In this document: positions 6,000 to 12,081 of the stretch, one piece after another
Numbering within the stretch: the stretch's first letter is position 1
Layout of the letters: each line of letters starts with the position of its first letter
Assembly: GCA_050015355.1 (NCBI GenBank)
Contig: JBEKBO010000102.1
Location: 1 to 16,598, forward strand
Length of the DNA stretch: 16,598 nucleotides
Source of the DNA: CAWBRT01 sp050015355
GTDB lineage: Bacteria; Acidobacteriota; Terriglobia; Terriglobales; Acidobacteriaceae
Reading direction: 5' to 3'
Notes under the pieces: model-generated
Told to the model about the DNA's origin: nothing
The model's database searches: none
What the model saw: only the letters and a program-made list of their open reading frames with translations
Made by a program: the position numbers and the translations under genes

Positions 6000-8693
6000 T
6001 TAGATCCATTGCTTTCGCAGCAGCCACACTTTGATGATTTGCGTAAGGCCCATGTAACCGAGCAGCGTGACCATAAGGATTGGCCAGTACATCCGCGGCA
6101 GGTGAGTGAAGCCCAGAGCAGAGGCCAAAGGAGAATACGGCAGCCACATCCCAAGAGCCATGATTGATAGTGTTGTGACCGTCAGCGCCCAACTTGCTCG
6201 ACTCTGCAGGAAGGGGATCTTATTTGTACGAATGACGTGGATGATGAGCGTCTGCGTCATCAAGGACTCGACGAACCAGCCGGTCTGAAATAGCGACGCT
6301 CGGGATGGATCCCAGCAGTTGAAAACCCAGAGCATGACGAAGAAAGTCGTATAGTCGAAAAGCGAGCTGATGGGGCCGATAAAGAGAATGAACCGCTTGA
6401 TTTCCCCGATGTTCCAGGGCCGCGGCCTAGTTACTTGCTCTTCGTCCACGGCGTCCGCTGGAATCGGCACCTGCGAGAAGTCATACAGCAGGTTGTTCGT
6501 CAACACCTGAATCGGGGCCATCGGCAGGAACGGGAGGAAGGCACTCGCCCCTAGCACGCTGAACATGTTCCCGAAGTTGGAACTCGCTCCCATCCGAATG
6601 TACTTAACGATATTCGCGAAGACCTTACGGCCTTCGATAACGCCGCCTCCCAGCACCATGAGGTCCTTCTCAAGCAAGATCAGATCCGCCGACTCCTTGG
6701 CGATGTCAGTGGCGGTGTCTACCGAGATGCCGACGTCCGCCGCTCGCAGGGCGGGAGCGTCGTTGATTCCGTCGCCCATGTATCCGACGACGTGCCCCTT
6801 GCCCCGGAGGATACGGATGACCCGCTCTTTGTGCGCCGGAGAGAGGCGCGCGAACAGCACAGCCTTTTCCGCTGCCTCGGCCAGTTCCGCGTCAGACATT
6901 TTCTCCACGTCGCCACCCAGCAGCATGGGGTCGGCTAAGAGGCCAACGTCTTTGCACACCTTGCGGCTGATAAGGTGGTTATCCCCCGTGAGGATTTTTA
7001 CGGCCACGCCATGCTTGTGCAAGGCCGCAAGGGCGCTGGCTGCGGTGCCCTTGGGCGGGTCGAGAAACGCGACGTACCCTCTGAGTACGAGGTCGTGCTC
7101 GTCGTCCAACGCGCAAATTTGCTTCCCAGGCAGGACCTTTGTGGCCACTGCCAGCACTCGGAAGCCGTCGTTGCTGAGGCTGTCGTACTCTTGCTTCAGC
7201 CCGACCATCAGGGCTGGTTCCATTGCGGACAATTTACCGTCGAGTTCAAAATGCGAGCAGCGGAGGAATACCTCTTCCGGTGCCCCCTTAGTGAAAAGGG
7301 TTGCTTTACCTTCGGCGTCCTCCACTAAGACCGACATCATGCGTCGAGTGAAGTCAAACGGGAGTTCATCCAGCTTTTTATACTTCTCGACATCCGCCTT
7401 CCCGTGGAAGTCGGAGCTATCCAAAATCGCCCGGTCGAGCAGGTTCTTTAGGCCCGTCTGGAAGTAGCTGATCAGATACCCGTCCAGGAGCACGTCATCA
7501 GTTTCACGCCCAGCGACGTTGCAATGCCGCATCAGGACGACGCGGTCCTCGGTGAGCGTACCCGTTTTGTCAGTGCACAACACGTCCATGGCCCCGAAGT
7601 TCTGGATTGAGTTAAGCCGCTTGACGATCACCTTCTTGCGGCTCATGGCGAGCGCGCCATTGGAGAGGCAGACGGAGACGATCATAGGCAGCATCTCGGG
7701 AGTGAGTCCTACGGCCACAGCCATTGCGAAGAAGAAGGCTCCCTTCCAATCGTGCTTGGTGAAACCGTTGATGAGGAACACCAGAGGCACCATCACGGCC
7801 ATAAACTGCATCATGAGCCATGTAAAGCGGTTGAGGCCCTGGTCGAAGCTCGTCAGCGCTCGTTCCCCGGTGATCGAGCGGGCCATACTGCCCAAGTAGG
7901 TTTGTACCCCCGTCGTGACCACGGCTGCCGTCGCCGTGCCGCTCTCAACGCTCGTCCCCATGAAGCATGTGTTCTTGAGCTCAGTGGGTGAACTCTCCTC
8001 TTTGGTTTCGGGGTCGTGGCACTTCTCGATCGGAAGCGACTCACCCGTGAGGCTGCCTTGGCTCACGAAGAGGTCTTTCGAAGACAGCAGCCGCACGTCG
8101 CCGGGAATCATGTCGCCGGCGGCCAGCTTGATGATGTCACCGGGCACCAAGTCCCGGAGTGGTATCTCCCTCGCCGCGCCGTCCCGAACGACCGTAGCGG
8201 TCACATGGATCATGGCCTTTAGCTTCTGTGCGGCGGTATCCGCCCGGGCCTCCTGCCAAAAGCGGAGTATCACACTCAGCGCCACCATACCCACCATCAC
8301 GGAGCCGGCGCGCGTGTCGCCTGTAAGAAAGGAAACTGTCGACAAAATCGTCAGCAGGATCACCAGCGGGTTGCGGATTATTTTCAAAACGCGGACGGGC
8401 CAGCCTTGCTTCCGCTCTTGTGCAACCTCATTCGGACCCGTTGTGCGCGCCCGCTGTTCGGCCTCAGTCTGCGTTAGGCCACCCAAAGACGTTCGCAAGT
8501 CCCGGAGCAGCTCTTCGCCGTCCTTCCGGGCGGCGTCGAGGACTGCAGGGGAAACACGAATATTCTGGTTCTTCGTCTTGGTTGGAATCGGCGGCTCGTT
8601 CGGGCGAGCCGGTGGCCCCGCGAGCTCAGAGCCAGCCGTTTCAGGGGCGTCAACCAAAGCCCCTGCCGCGCTATCCGTGTTCGGTGTTGTCAT
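6000..8693 (-). CDS. mgtA: Magnesium-translocating P-type ATPase (MgtA type, P3B)
   Basis: An 897-residue cation pump that imports Mg2+ using ATP; E. coli MgtA is of almost equal length. Motifs in order: SLTGES of the actuator domain (214-219), the transmembrane GLTPEMLPM (329-337) typical of MgtA/MgtB, the phosphorylation motif CTDKTGTLTED with Asp375, the nucleotide-binding FDFTRRMMS (446-454) and KGAPE (469-473), TGDN (569-572), the hinge GDGINDAP (640-647), and the late membrane motifs MGASSNFGNMFS (701-712) and NNLLYDFSQ (733-741). The first 45 residues are Pro/Ala/Thr-rich and probably disordered. The ATG at 8693 has no strong Shine-Dalgarno sequence. The DUF883 gene ends 79 bases upstream. 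No attenuator or Mg2+-sensing leader of the enteric type can be recognised in that short gap. Confidence 0.96.
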   Translation of the reverse strand: MTTPNTDSAAGALVDAPETAGSELAGPPARPNEPPIPTKTKNQNIRVSPAVLDAARKDGEELLRDLRTSLGGLTQTEAEQRARTTGPNEVAQERKQGWPVRVLKIIRNPLVILLTILSTVSFLTGDTRAGSVMVGMVALSVILRFWQEARADTAAQKLKAMIHVTATVVRDGAAREIPLRDLVPGDIIKLAAGDMIPGDVRLLSSKDLFVSQGSLTGESLPIEKCHDPETKEESSPTELKNTCFMGTSVESGTATAAVVTTGVQTYLGSMARSITGERALTSFDQGLNRFTWLMMQFMAVMVPLVFLINGFTKHDWKGAFFFAMAVAVGLTPEMLPMIVSVCLSNGALAMSRKKVIVKRLNSIQNFGAMDVLCTDKTGTLTEDRVVLMRHCNVAGRETDDVLLDGYLISYFQTGLKNLLDRAILDSSDFHGKADVEKYKKLDELPFDFTRRMMSVLVEDAEGKATLFTKGAPEEVFLRCSHFELDGKLSAMEPALMVGLKQEYDSLSNDGFRVLAVATKVLPGKQICALDDEHDLVLRGYVAFLDPPKGTAASALAALHKHGVAVKILTGDNHLISRKVCKDVGLLADPMLLGGDVEKMSDAELAEAAEKAVLFARLSPAHKERVIRILRGKGHVVGYMGDGINDAPALRAADVGISVDTATDIAKESADLILLEKDLMVLGGGVIEGRKVFANIVKYIRMGASSNFGNMFSVLGASAFLPFLPMAPIQVLTNNLLYDFSQVPIPADAVDEEQVTRPRPWNIGEIKRFILFIGPISSLFDYTTFFVMLWVFNCWDPSRASLFQTGWFVESLMTQTLIIHVIRTNKIPFLQSRASWALTVTTLSIMALGMWLPYSPLASALGFTHLPRMYWPILMVTLLGYMGLTQIIKVWLLRKQWI

Positions 8694-8772
8694 CGTTTCG
8701 TTGACCGTTTTATGGGTGAAGCTCTCGCGCCGAAGCCATGGTTACTCAACTCGAATCGGTCTGTTGTTAAAG

Positions 8773-9042
8773 CTACCGTCTCTTCATTGCCCAACCGATC
8801 AATATTCCTACGACGACACCTACTGCCAATGAAGCGACAACTGTTTCGGTAGGATGTCGCTGTAGCCGCTTGGTCGTGTCATCAAGAAATTCCTCGGCAG
8901 TATCGCAGCCTTGTTTTGCGACGCGTTTCGCCACTCCAACACCATCTTCAATTGCATCAGCAACGGCCGATGTCGTTCGCGAAGCCTTGCGCGCTGATTC
9001 GGCGATGTGCTCGCCCGCCCGTTCCAACACTGATTGCGGCAT
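8773..9042 (-). CDS. DUF883/YqjD-like membrane-anchored protein
   Basis: An 89-residue protein with an amphipathic helical N-terminal two thirds rich in Ala, Glu, Asp and Lys (MPQSVLERAGEHIAESARKA onward), then RHPTETVVASLAVGVVVGILIGW, a C-terminal transmembrane helix with Gly-x3-Gly-type spacing, ending MKRR. This layout, a charged helix, a HPxxxV junction and a Gly-rich tail anchor, is that of the ElaB/YqjD/DUF883 family. E. coli YqjD tethers ribosomes to the inner membrane in stationary phase; whether this protein does so is unknown. The frame extends 23 codons upstream, but the ATG at 9042 has AGAGAGGT 8 bases before it and is the better start. It lies between the 194-residue membrane protein gene and mgtA, all on one strand with short gaps. 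Confidence 0.75.
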   Translation of the reverse strand: MPQSVLERAGEHIAESARKASRTTSAVADAIEDGVGVAKRVAKQGCDTAEEFLDDTTKRLQRHPTETVVASLAVGVVVGILIGWAMKRR

Positions 9043-9050
9043 TATTTTTA

Positions 9051-9058
9051 ACCTCTCT
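9051..9058 (-). promoter_or_regulatory. Shine-Dalgarno sequence AGAGAGGT for the DUF883-like gene
   Basis: Located 8 bases before the ATG at 9042 on the - strand. It favours the 89-residue product over a longer one starting at 9111. Confidence 0.65.
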
Positions 9059-9142
9059 TGGATTTCGTTGTTGATTCGCTTATTGCCCGACAGCCTTCTC
9101 GGCATGCCCAATCAAACATCCTTTGCTGGACAGCCTCTCGTG

Positions 9143-9727
9143 TTATGCAACTTCTCTTTTGCCCCCAGGCGTTTGTACCTGCACGAGCTCTTCGAACAGC
9201 GAGCGGTAGTGGATCATCGCCGTTCTAAGATCTTCAGTACTTGCTTCGCCTTTCCGCAGCCGCAAAGCAATCTCCCGCGCAGACCGGTAATGATCTACCA
9301 CCAGGGGATGATCGACAGATATGTCCGCGGCGCGCTGATCAAAATCGGCTACGGGATACCCACGCGTCTGCATTAAGGTAGACACGAGTTCATCAGCTTC
9401 TGTCACTGCCCCCTTCGGATAATCGATAAAGCGAGACTGCACTGATTGCCACTGGCCCATAAAGCGTTCACGTTCCGTCGGATCAAGATCGCGGATCTTA
9501 AGCTTTTCAAGCCGTTTCTCACGATCCACCAATTTTGCTTCCGCTCGGCGTTCGGACCCATGCGTTTGCACCGCTCGCTTGTACTCCGGGCCAAACCGCT
9601 GTCGCAGCTCCGCCGAAGTAGCCCTGCGTTTTCGTAGGTACAACCAAACAAGAAGCACCGTGAAGACCAAAGTCACCACGACGGCAAGCACAATCAGTAT
9701 GGGATTCATCAGTTGTTGTAGATTCAT
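9143..9727 (-). CDS. Single-pass membrane protein of unknown function
   Basis: A 194-residue protein. Residues 1-10 are polar, residues about 8-30 form one transmembrane helix (PILIVLAVVVTLVFTVLLVWL), followed by a stop-transfer LRKRR. The remaining 160 residues are soluble, highly charged and mostly helical: QRFGPEYKRAVQTHGSERRA, a DREKRLEKLKIRDLDPTERERF stretch, WQSVQSRFIDYPKGAVTEAD, then TRGYPVADFDQRAADIS and a C-terminal helix ending FEELVQ. I have an impression of related proteins in Acidobacteriota and Actinobacteria, none with a known role. With the positive-inside rule the charged domain is cytoplasmic. The ATG at 9727 is chosen because AAGGAGGT precedes it by 5 bases; a longer frame to 9835 lacks such support. 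The DUF883-like gene follows after 100 bases, so they may be co-transcribed. Confidence 0.75.
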   Translation of the reverse strand: MNLQQLMNPILIVLAVVVTLVFTVLLVWLYLRKRRATSAELRQRFGPEYKRAVQTHGSERRAEAKLVDREKRLEKLKIRDLDPTERERFMGQWQSVQSRFIDYPKGAVTEADELVSTLMQTRGYPVADFDQRAADISVDHPLVVDHYRSAREIALRLRKGEASTEDLRTAMIHYRSLFEELVQVQTPGGKREVA

Positions 9728-9732
9728 ATGAG

Positions 9733-9740
9733 ACCTCCTT
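9733..9740 (-). promoter_or_regulatory. Shine-Dalgarno sequence AAGGAGGT for the 194-residue membrane protein
   Basis: A full consensus site 5 bases before the ATG at 9727 on the - strand. It rules against the longer frame starting at 9835. Confidence 0.75.
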
Positions 9741-9862
9741 GCACTAACGTTAGACGACAGCTCAGAAGTGACCCTCTCGCACACCAAAAGGGCCGCATAT
9801 TGGGCAGACCCACGCTGTCGTGTGGTTCCGCCCACTGCGGCTACGGACTGCAGTGGCGTCAG

Positions 9863-9879
9863 AAGCGAGTCCCTCGCTT
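9863..9879 (-). terminator. Hairpin downstream of the 100-residue secreted protein gene
   Basis: AAGCGAG and CTCGCTT form a perfect 7-base stem around a 3-base loop, about 85 bases past the stop of the gene at 9964-10266. On the - strand the stem is followed by CTG, not a T-run, so intrinsic termination would be weak. A second stem, CCACTGC/GCAGTGG (9832-9838/9850-9856), lies next to it. Apart from these the 236 bases from 9728 to 9963 hold no gene I can support. Confidence 0.35.
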
Positions 9880-9963
9880 TCGCGGAGCAGCAGGACGCGC
9901 ATGGCGAGAATTGTCATTTCGATTGCGGCGCAGCCGTAGCACGCCGCCGTGCATGGCGATTCG

Positions 9964-10266
9964 TTACCTGTTATCTGGATTATTGTGGCGCCAGTTAAAG
10001 TAGACCGTCTGCTGCCGAGTGCTTAACTGAACGAAAGCACGCTTCTCGTGGTGCTCGGCCTGGTACCGCTGGTACGCGCGGTCTTCATTGCTGTCCCAGG
10101 TGTGATAGTCCTTGTGGCCCTTGTCATAGTAGCGCTTGTTGTTCTCGCCCTGCCTATTTTCTTGGTCCCTATTGTCTTGCGGGCTGGGGGCGGCCATCAT
10201 CGCAACGGGTGCGGCAAGGGCCGCAGTCAGAAGTAGTGAACTGAGGAATCGGTACCCACGGTGCAT
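9964..10266 (-). CDS. Small secreted His/Tyr/Asp-rich protein
   Basis: A 100-residue exported protein. Residues 1-26 are a clear signal peptide (MHRGYRFLSSLLLTAALAAP, cleavage likely after MMAA). The mature part is hydrophilic, opening with Gln/Asn/Asp/Glu/Arg-rich sequence and continuing with RYYDKGHKDYHTWDSNEDRAY and a C-terminal RQQTVYFNWRHNNPDNR. The DYHTWDSNEDRAY and YFNWRH blocks recur, as I recall, in short secreted acidobacterial proteins of unknown function; the general look (His, Asp and Tyr on a small periplasmic protein) also recalls RcnB-type metal-related proteins, but without a firm match. The start at 10266 is fixed by TAAGGAG at 10273-10279, 6 bases upstream. The 223 bases upstream (10267-10489) contain no gene; the promoter must be there, but no convincing consensus can be pointed to. 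Confidence 0.72.
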   Translation of the reverse strand: MHRGYRFLSSLLLTAALAAPVAMMAAPSPQDNRDQENRQGENNKRYYDKGHKDYHTWDSNEDRAYQRYQAEHHEKRAFVQLSTRQQTVYFNWRHNNPDNR

Positions 10267-10489
10267 GTTGTTCTCCTTAGCGCGAGATTCATATCCATAG
10301 AATCCCGTTAATATCACTATCTACTCGGGGCGCTATAGAGTCTGGTCAATACGGCTCACTCCGGCATGCGGCTATGGGGTATCAGGGGTATATGCCTTCT
10401 TCTCATCGCGTATCGGCATGATTAGTGCCGGCGGGAAGAGGCTTTCGCCCTGAGCATCGTCAGGCCTGTTGTGCAGCATTCCGGTCCTG

Positions 10490-11341
10490 CTACCTTGCCG
10501 GAGTTGAAACCAGTACGGCCGGCGTCGGATCCATGGCAATTCGGCCTTCGTTTCTTTGCAGGGCTTTCAGCGTATGCCCCCCGAGTGTTTGGTGAATGCG
10601 GGGCCAGAACTGCTGAAGGATGTTCCTGCCTGCGTCGCCTCCGACGGTAGACCCGAAATTGCCGAAAGTGTTCGAGACGTGTTGCGTAGGCCCGATATTG
10701 CCGAAAGTGCCTGGGACGTGTTGCGTCCGATACAGACGGTAAGTTGTGCTAGAAGCAGCCGCTGAGGCTAGTGCCGCGAGCAGGTACGACGCGTTGAACT
10801 TTCTCTTCCCGGAATCGTCGCGTGTGATAAAGAGGCGGGAAGCAGCGTAGCTGGCACGACCCAGAAAGCTGTCACTCGTTGACGGGTGATACCGCGTGCC
10901 TTCCCTCAGCAGCGATGAATTAAGATATTTATCGAAAGAGACGTTCGATTCCTTTTGAACCACCGGCGCACCATACAACGCGCTATAGCTGGGCGTTGCT
11001 CCGGGCGCGAGGTACTCCGGCGATTCGCGTGCCATAGTGGCAGTGATGGCGGCACCGTCGAAGACTAACGGAGTTATTGTTTCCGTAAACGCCTGAAATC
11101 TCTCTCGCTGCTTCGCTGGCACCGCCGACGGCGCATCAGGCAGCGAGCTTTGCACACTACGCAACTCCGGCCGCTGCTCCTGTGCCGGGCGGAACGTCGT
11201 GGAACGCAAGTTCTGAGGCAAGCCAGGCGATGGTAAACCGTTCTGGGACCATGCTCCTATACCGGCCAGCAGCAGAAAAAGGGCTAGGATCACCGCCGGT
11301 CGGTTTACCTCTGCATGGACCCGATCTAATGCCGTGGCCAT
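10490..11341 (-). CDS. Conserved secreted protein of acidobacterial type, function unknown
   Basis: A 283-residue protein with an N-terminal hydrophobic segment (about residues 15-31, AVILALFLLLAGIGAWS) that is a signal peptide or anchor. After a Pro/Ser/Gln-rich stretch containing SSLPDAPSAVP (about residues 65-75) comes the apparently conserved core: FDKYLNSSLLREGTRYHPST, SDSFLGRASYAASRLFITRDD, SGKRKFNASYLLAALASAAAS, then TFGNFGSTVGGDAGRNILQQFWP near residues 225-255. I associate the LPDAPS and YHPSxSDSFLGRAxYAASR pattern with secreted proteins abundant in Acidobacteriota; their role is unknown. A 13-residue duplication is present near residues 205-230. No strong Shine-Dalgarno sequence precedes the ATG at 11341; a GTG at codon 17 preceded by GAGGT is an alternative start that would still leave the hydrophobic segment. 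Confidence 0.68.
   Translation of the reverse strand: MATALDRVHAEVNRPAVILALFLLLAGIGAWSQNGLPSPGLPQNLRSTTFRPAQEQRPELRSVQSSLPDAPSAVPAKQRERFQAFTETITPLVFDGAAITATMARESPEYLAPGATPSYSALYGAPVVQKESNVSFDKYLNSSLLREGTRYHPSTSDSFLGRASYAASRLFITRDDSGKRKFNASYLLAALASAAASSTTYRLYRTQHVPGTFGNIGPTQHVSNTFGNFGSTVGGDAGRNILQQFWPRIHQTLGGHTLKALQRNEGRIAMDPTPAVLVSTPAR
10658..10735 (-). repeat. 39-base tandem duplication within a coding sequence
   Basis: Two adjacent copies, 10658-10696 and 10697-10735, each starting ATTGCCGAAAGTG and sharing GACGTGTTGCGT. The period is 39 bases, so the frame is kept and 13 residues are repeated: QHVPGTFGNIGPT beside QHVSNTFGNFGST. The copies differ at several positions, so the duplication is not very recent. 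Confidence 0.8.
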
Positions 11342-11749
11342 AATTCACGATTCCATTTCTGCCCGACGAGTCGCCGGACGCAAATCTCCCATGAGTGGCC
11401 GACAATAGTCTGAATGTGGGTGTTCGGTCAGCCAGGACTACCCGCGTGCGAGAGCCTCATCGAGAGGGTAGGCGGTTATTCTCCGCAGCGATACACTCAT
11501 CAAGAGCGAGAATAGCGGATTGAAGAAGCTATGTCTGAGCTAGATCGCTCACATAGTTTCAACGAGAACCCATCTTGAAGCCACTCATCTTCACCCCAAG
11601 TGGTTCGACAGCTATCGGAACCTGGCGATGGACGGCCTAAGATATTTCATACTGGAAGGTAGTAGGCCAGTTTTGTAATGTTCGGGCCTTGTGAGCCTTT
11701 AAAGTGCTATGAGTGAGGTACGGTATCTTGTGGTGCCGCGGCGAGCCGT
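11342..11749. other. Intergenic stretch without a supported gene
   Basis: About 400 bases between the secreted protein gene (starting 11341, - strand) and the small ORF at 11750-11920. A 68-codon frame at 11637-11843 on the - strand has low-quality composition (many Cys and His from a frame overlapping the small ORF) and is not called. One bulged inverted repeat is present at 11529-11556. Otherwise no gene or RNA is recognised; the promoter of the downstream gene presumably lies near 11342-11420. Confidence 0.6.
11529..11556. promoter_or_regulatory. Bulged inverted repeat, operator or terminator candidate
   Basis: CTATG-TC-TGAGC (11529-11540) faces GCTCA-CATAG (11547-11556) around the 6-base loop TAGATC, giving ten base pairs with a two-base bulge. 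It lies about 195 bases downstream of the small ORF and about 190 upstream of the secreted protein gene on the - strand. It could end the upstream transcript (the - strand continues CTTCTTC) or be a protein site. Neither can be decided from the sequence. Confidence 0.3.
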
Positions 11750-11920
11750 CTACGCAGCATGCTTGTCTTCCACGTACGGATGCGATGCATGATCGTGCGC
11801 CACATGCACCATGGTGGCGTTCTCGCCTGAGTAAACCATCCAAGTGTGCGGGTAGTATCTCTCACGTCTGGGTGCCGGATTCCTCATGATGATCGTCAGA
11901 TCAACTCTATTGTCGATCAT
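11750..11920 (-). CDS. Possible 56-residue His-rich small protein
   Basis: A frame of 56 codons starting MIDNRVDLTIIMRNPAPRRE, continuing RYYPHTWMVYSGENATMVHV and ending AHDHASHPYVEDKHAA. The C-terminal 18 residues contain five His and three acidic residues, so metal binding is imaginable. No transmembrane helix or signal peptide is seen and I recognise no family. Support for reality: AAGGGAGAG at 11926-11934 is a good Shine-Dalgarno sequence at the right distance, residue composition is protein-like, and the start overlaps the stop of a 13-codon leader in an ATGA arrangement. It stands alone between the asmA-type gene (162 bases upstream) and a 400-base gap. An internal Met12 is another possible start. 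Support is moderate only. Confidence 0.5.
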   Translation of the reverse strand: MIDNRVDLTIIMRNPAPRRERYYPHTWMVYSGENATMVHVAHDHASHPYVEDKHAA

Positions 11921-11958
11921 GGTAGCTCTCCCTTCTTGCTAATCTTCAATGTGCGCAT
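11917..11958 (-). CDS. Possible 13-residue leader peptide
   Basis: A 13-codon frame, MRTLKISKKGELP, with a strong Shine-Dalgarno sequence GAGGAG (11965-11970) 6 bases before its ATG, better than that of the following gene. Its TGA overlaps the ATG of the 56-codon frame (ATGA), the usual sign of translational coupling. The peptide has no run of one amino acid such as biosynthetic attenuator leaders carry. Alternatively a single-base change has split a longer protein; the first residues loosely recall the start of AbrB/MazE-type proteins, but nothing after them does. Confidence 0.4.
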   Translation of the reverse strand: MRTLKISKKGELP

Positions 11959-12020
11959 TCGCTTCTCCTCTTCACTCAGTTACAGGCCGTTCTATACTGC
12001 TAGCCGCTCCAGAGATATAC

Positions 12021-12051
12021 GAAACTCCAGGTTTCACTGGTTGTATAACAA
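12021..12051. promoter_or_regulatory. Cluster of short palindromes upstream of the leader/His-rich ORF pair
   Basis: GAAAC-TCCAG-GTTTC (12021-12035) overlaps CCAG-GTTTCA-CTGG (12027-12040), and TTGT-ATA-ACAA follows at 12041-12051. They lie 63-93 bases upstream of the leader start at 11958, where a promoter and operator would be expected. Each one alone is short enough to be chance; a clear -10/-35 pair is not visible. Confidence 0.25.
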
Positions 12052-12081
12052 AACACAATCCATCAGCGACCGATACACTGT

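Noticed and set aside
7915..8832. A 305-codon + strand frame opposite the mgtA N-terminal region
   Set aside because: Ser/Arg/Thr-rich translation without motifs, antisense to a gene with complete P-type ATPase motifs. The same applies to the + strand frame at 6565-7467.
9744..9753. Perfect 10-base palindrome CTAACGTTAG just upstream of the 194-residue protein gene, a tempting operator
   Set aside because: About sixteen 10-base palindromes are expected by chance in a window of this length. No second copy or matching promoter was seen.
9762..9773. TCAGAAGTGACC shared with 13877-13888, possibly a common regulatory site
   Set aside because: Pairs of identical 12-base words are expected several times in 16.6 kb. 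At the second place the word is part of the terminator-like hairpin, and at the first it is not.
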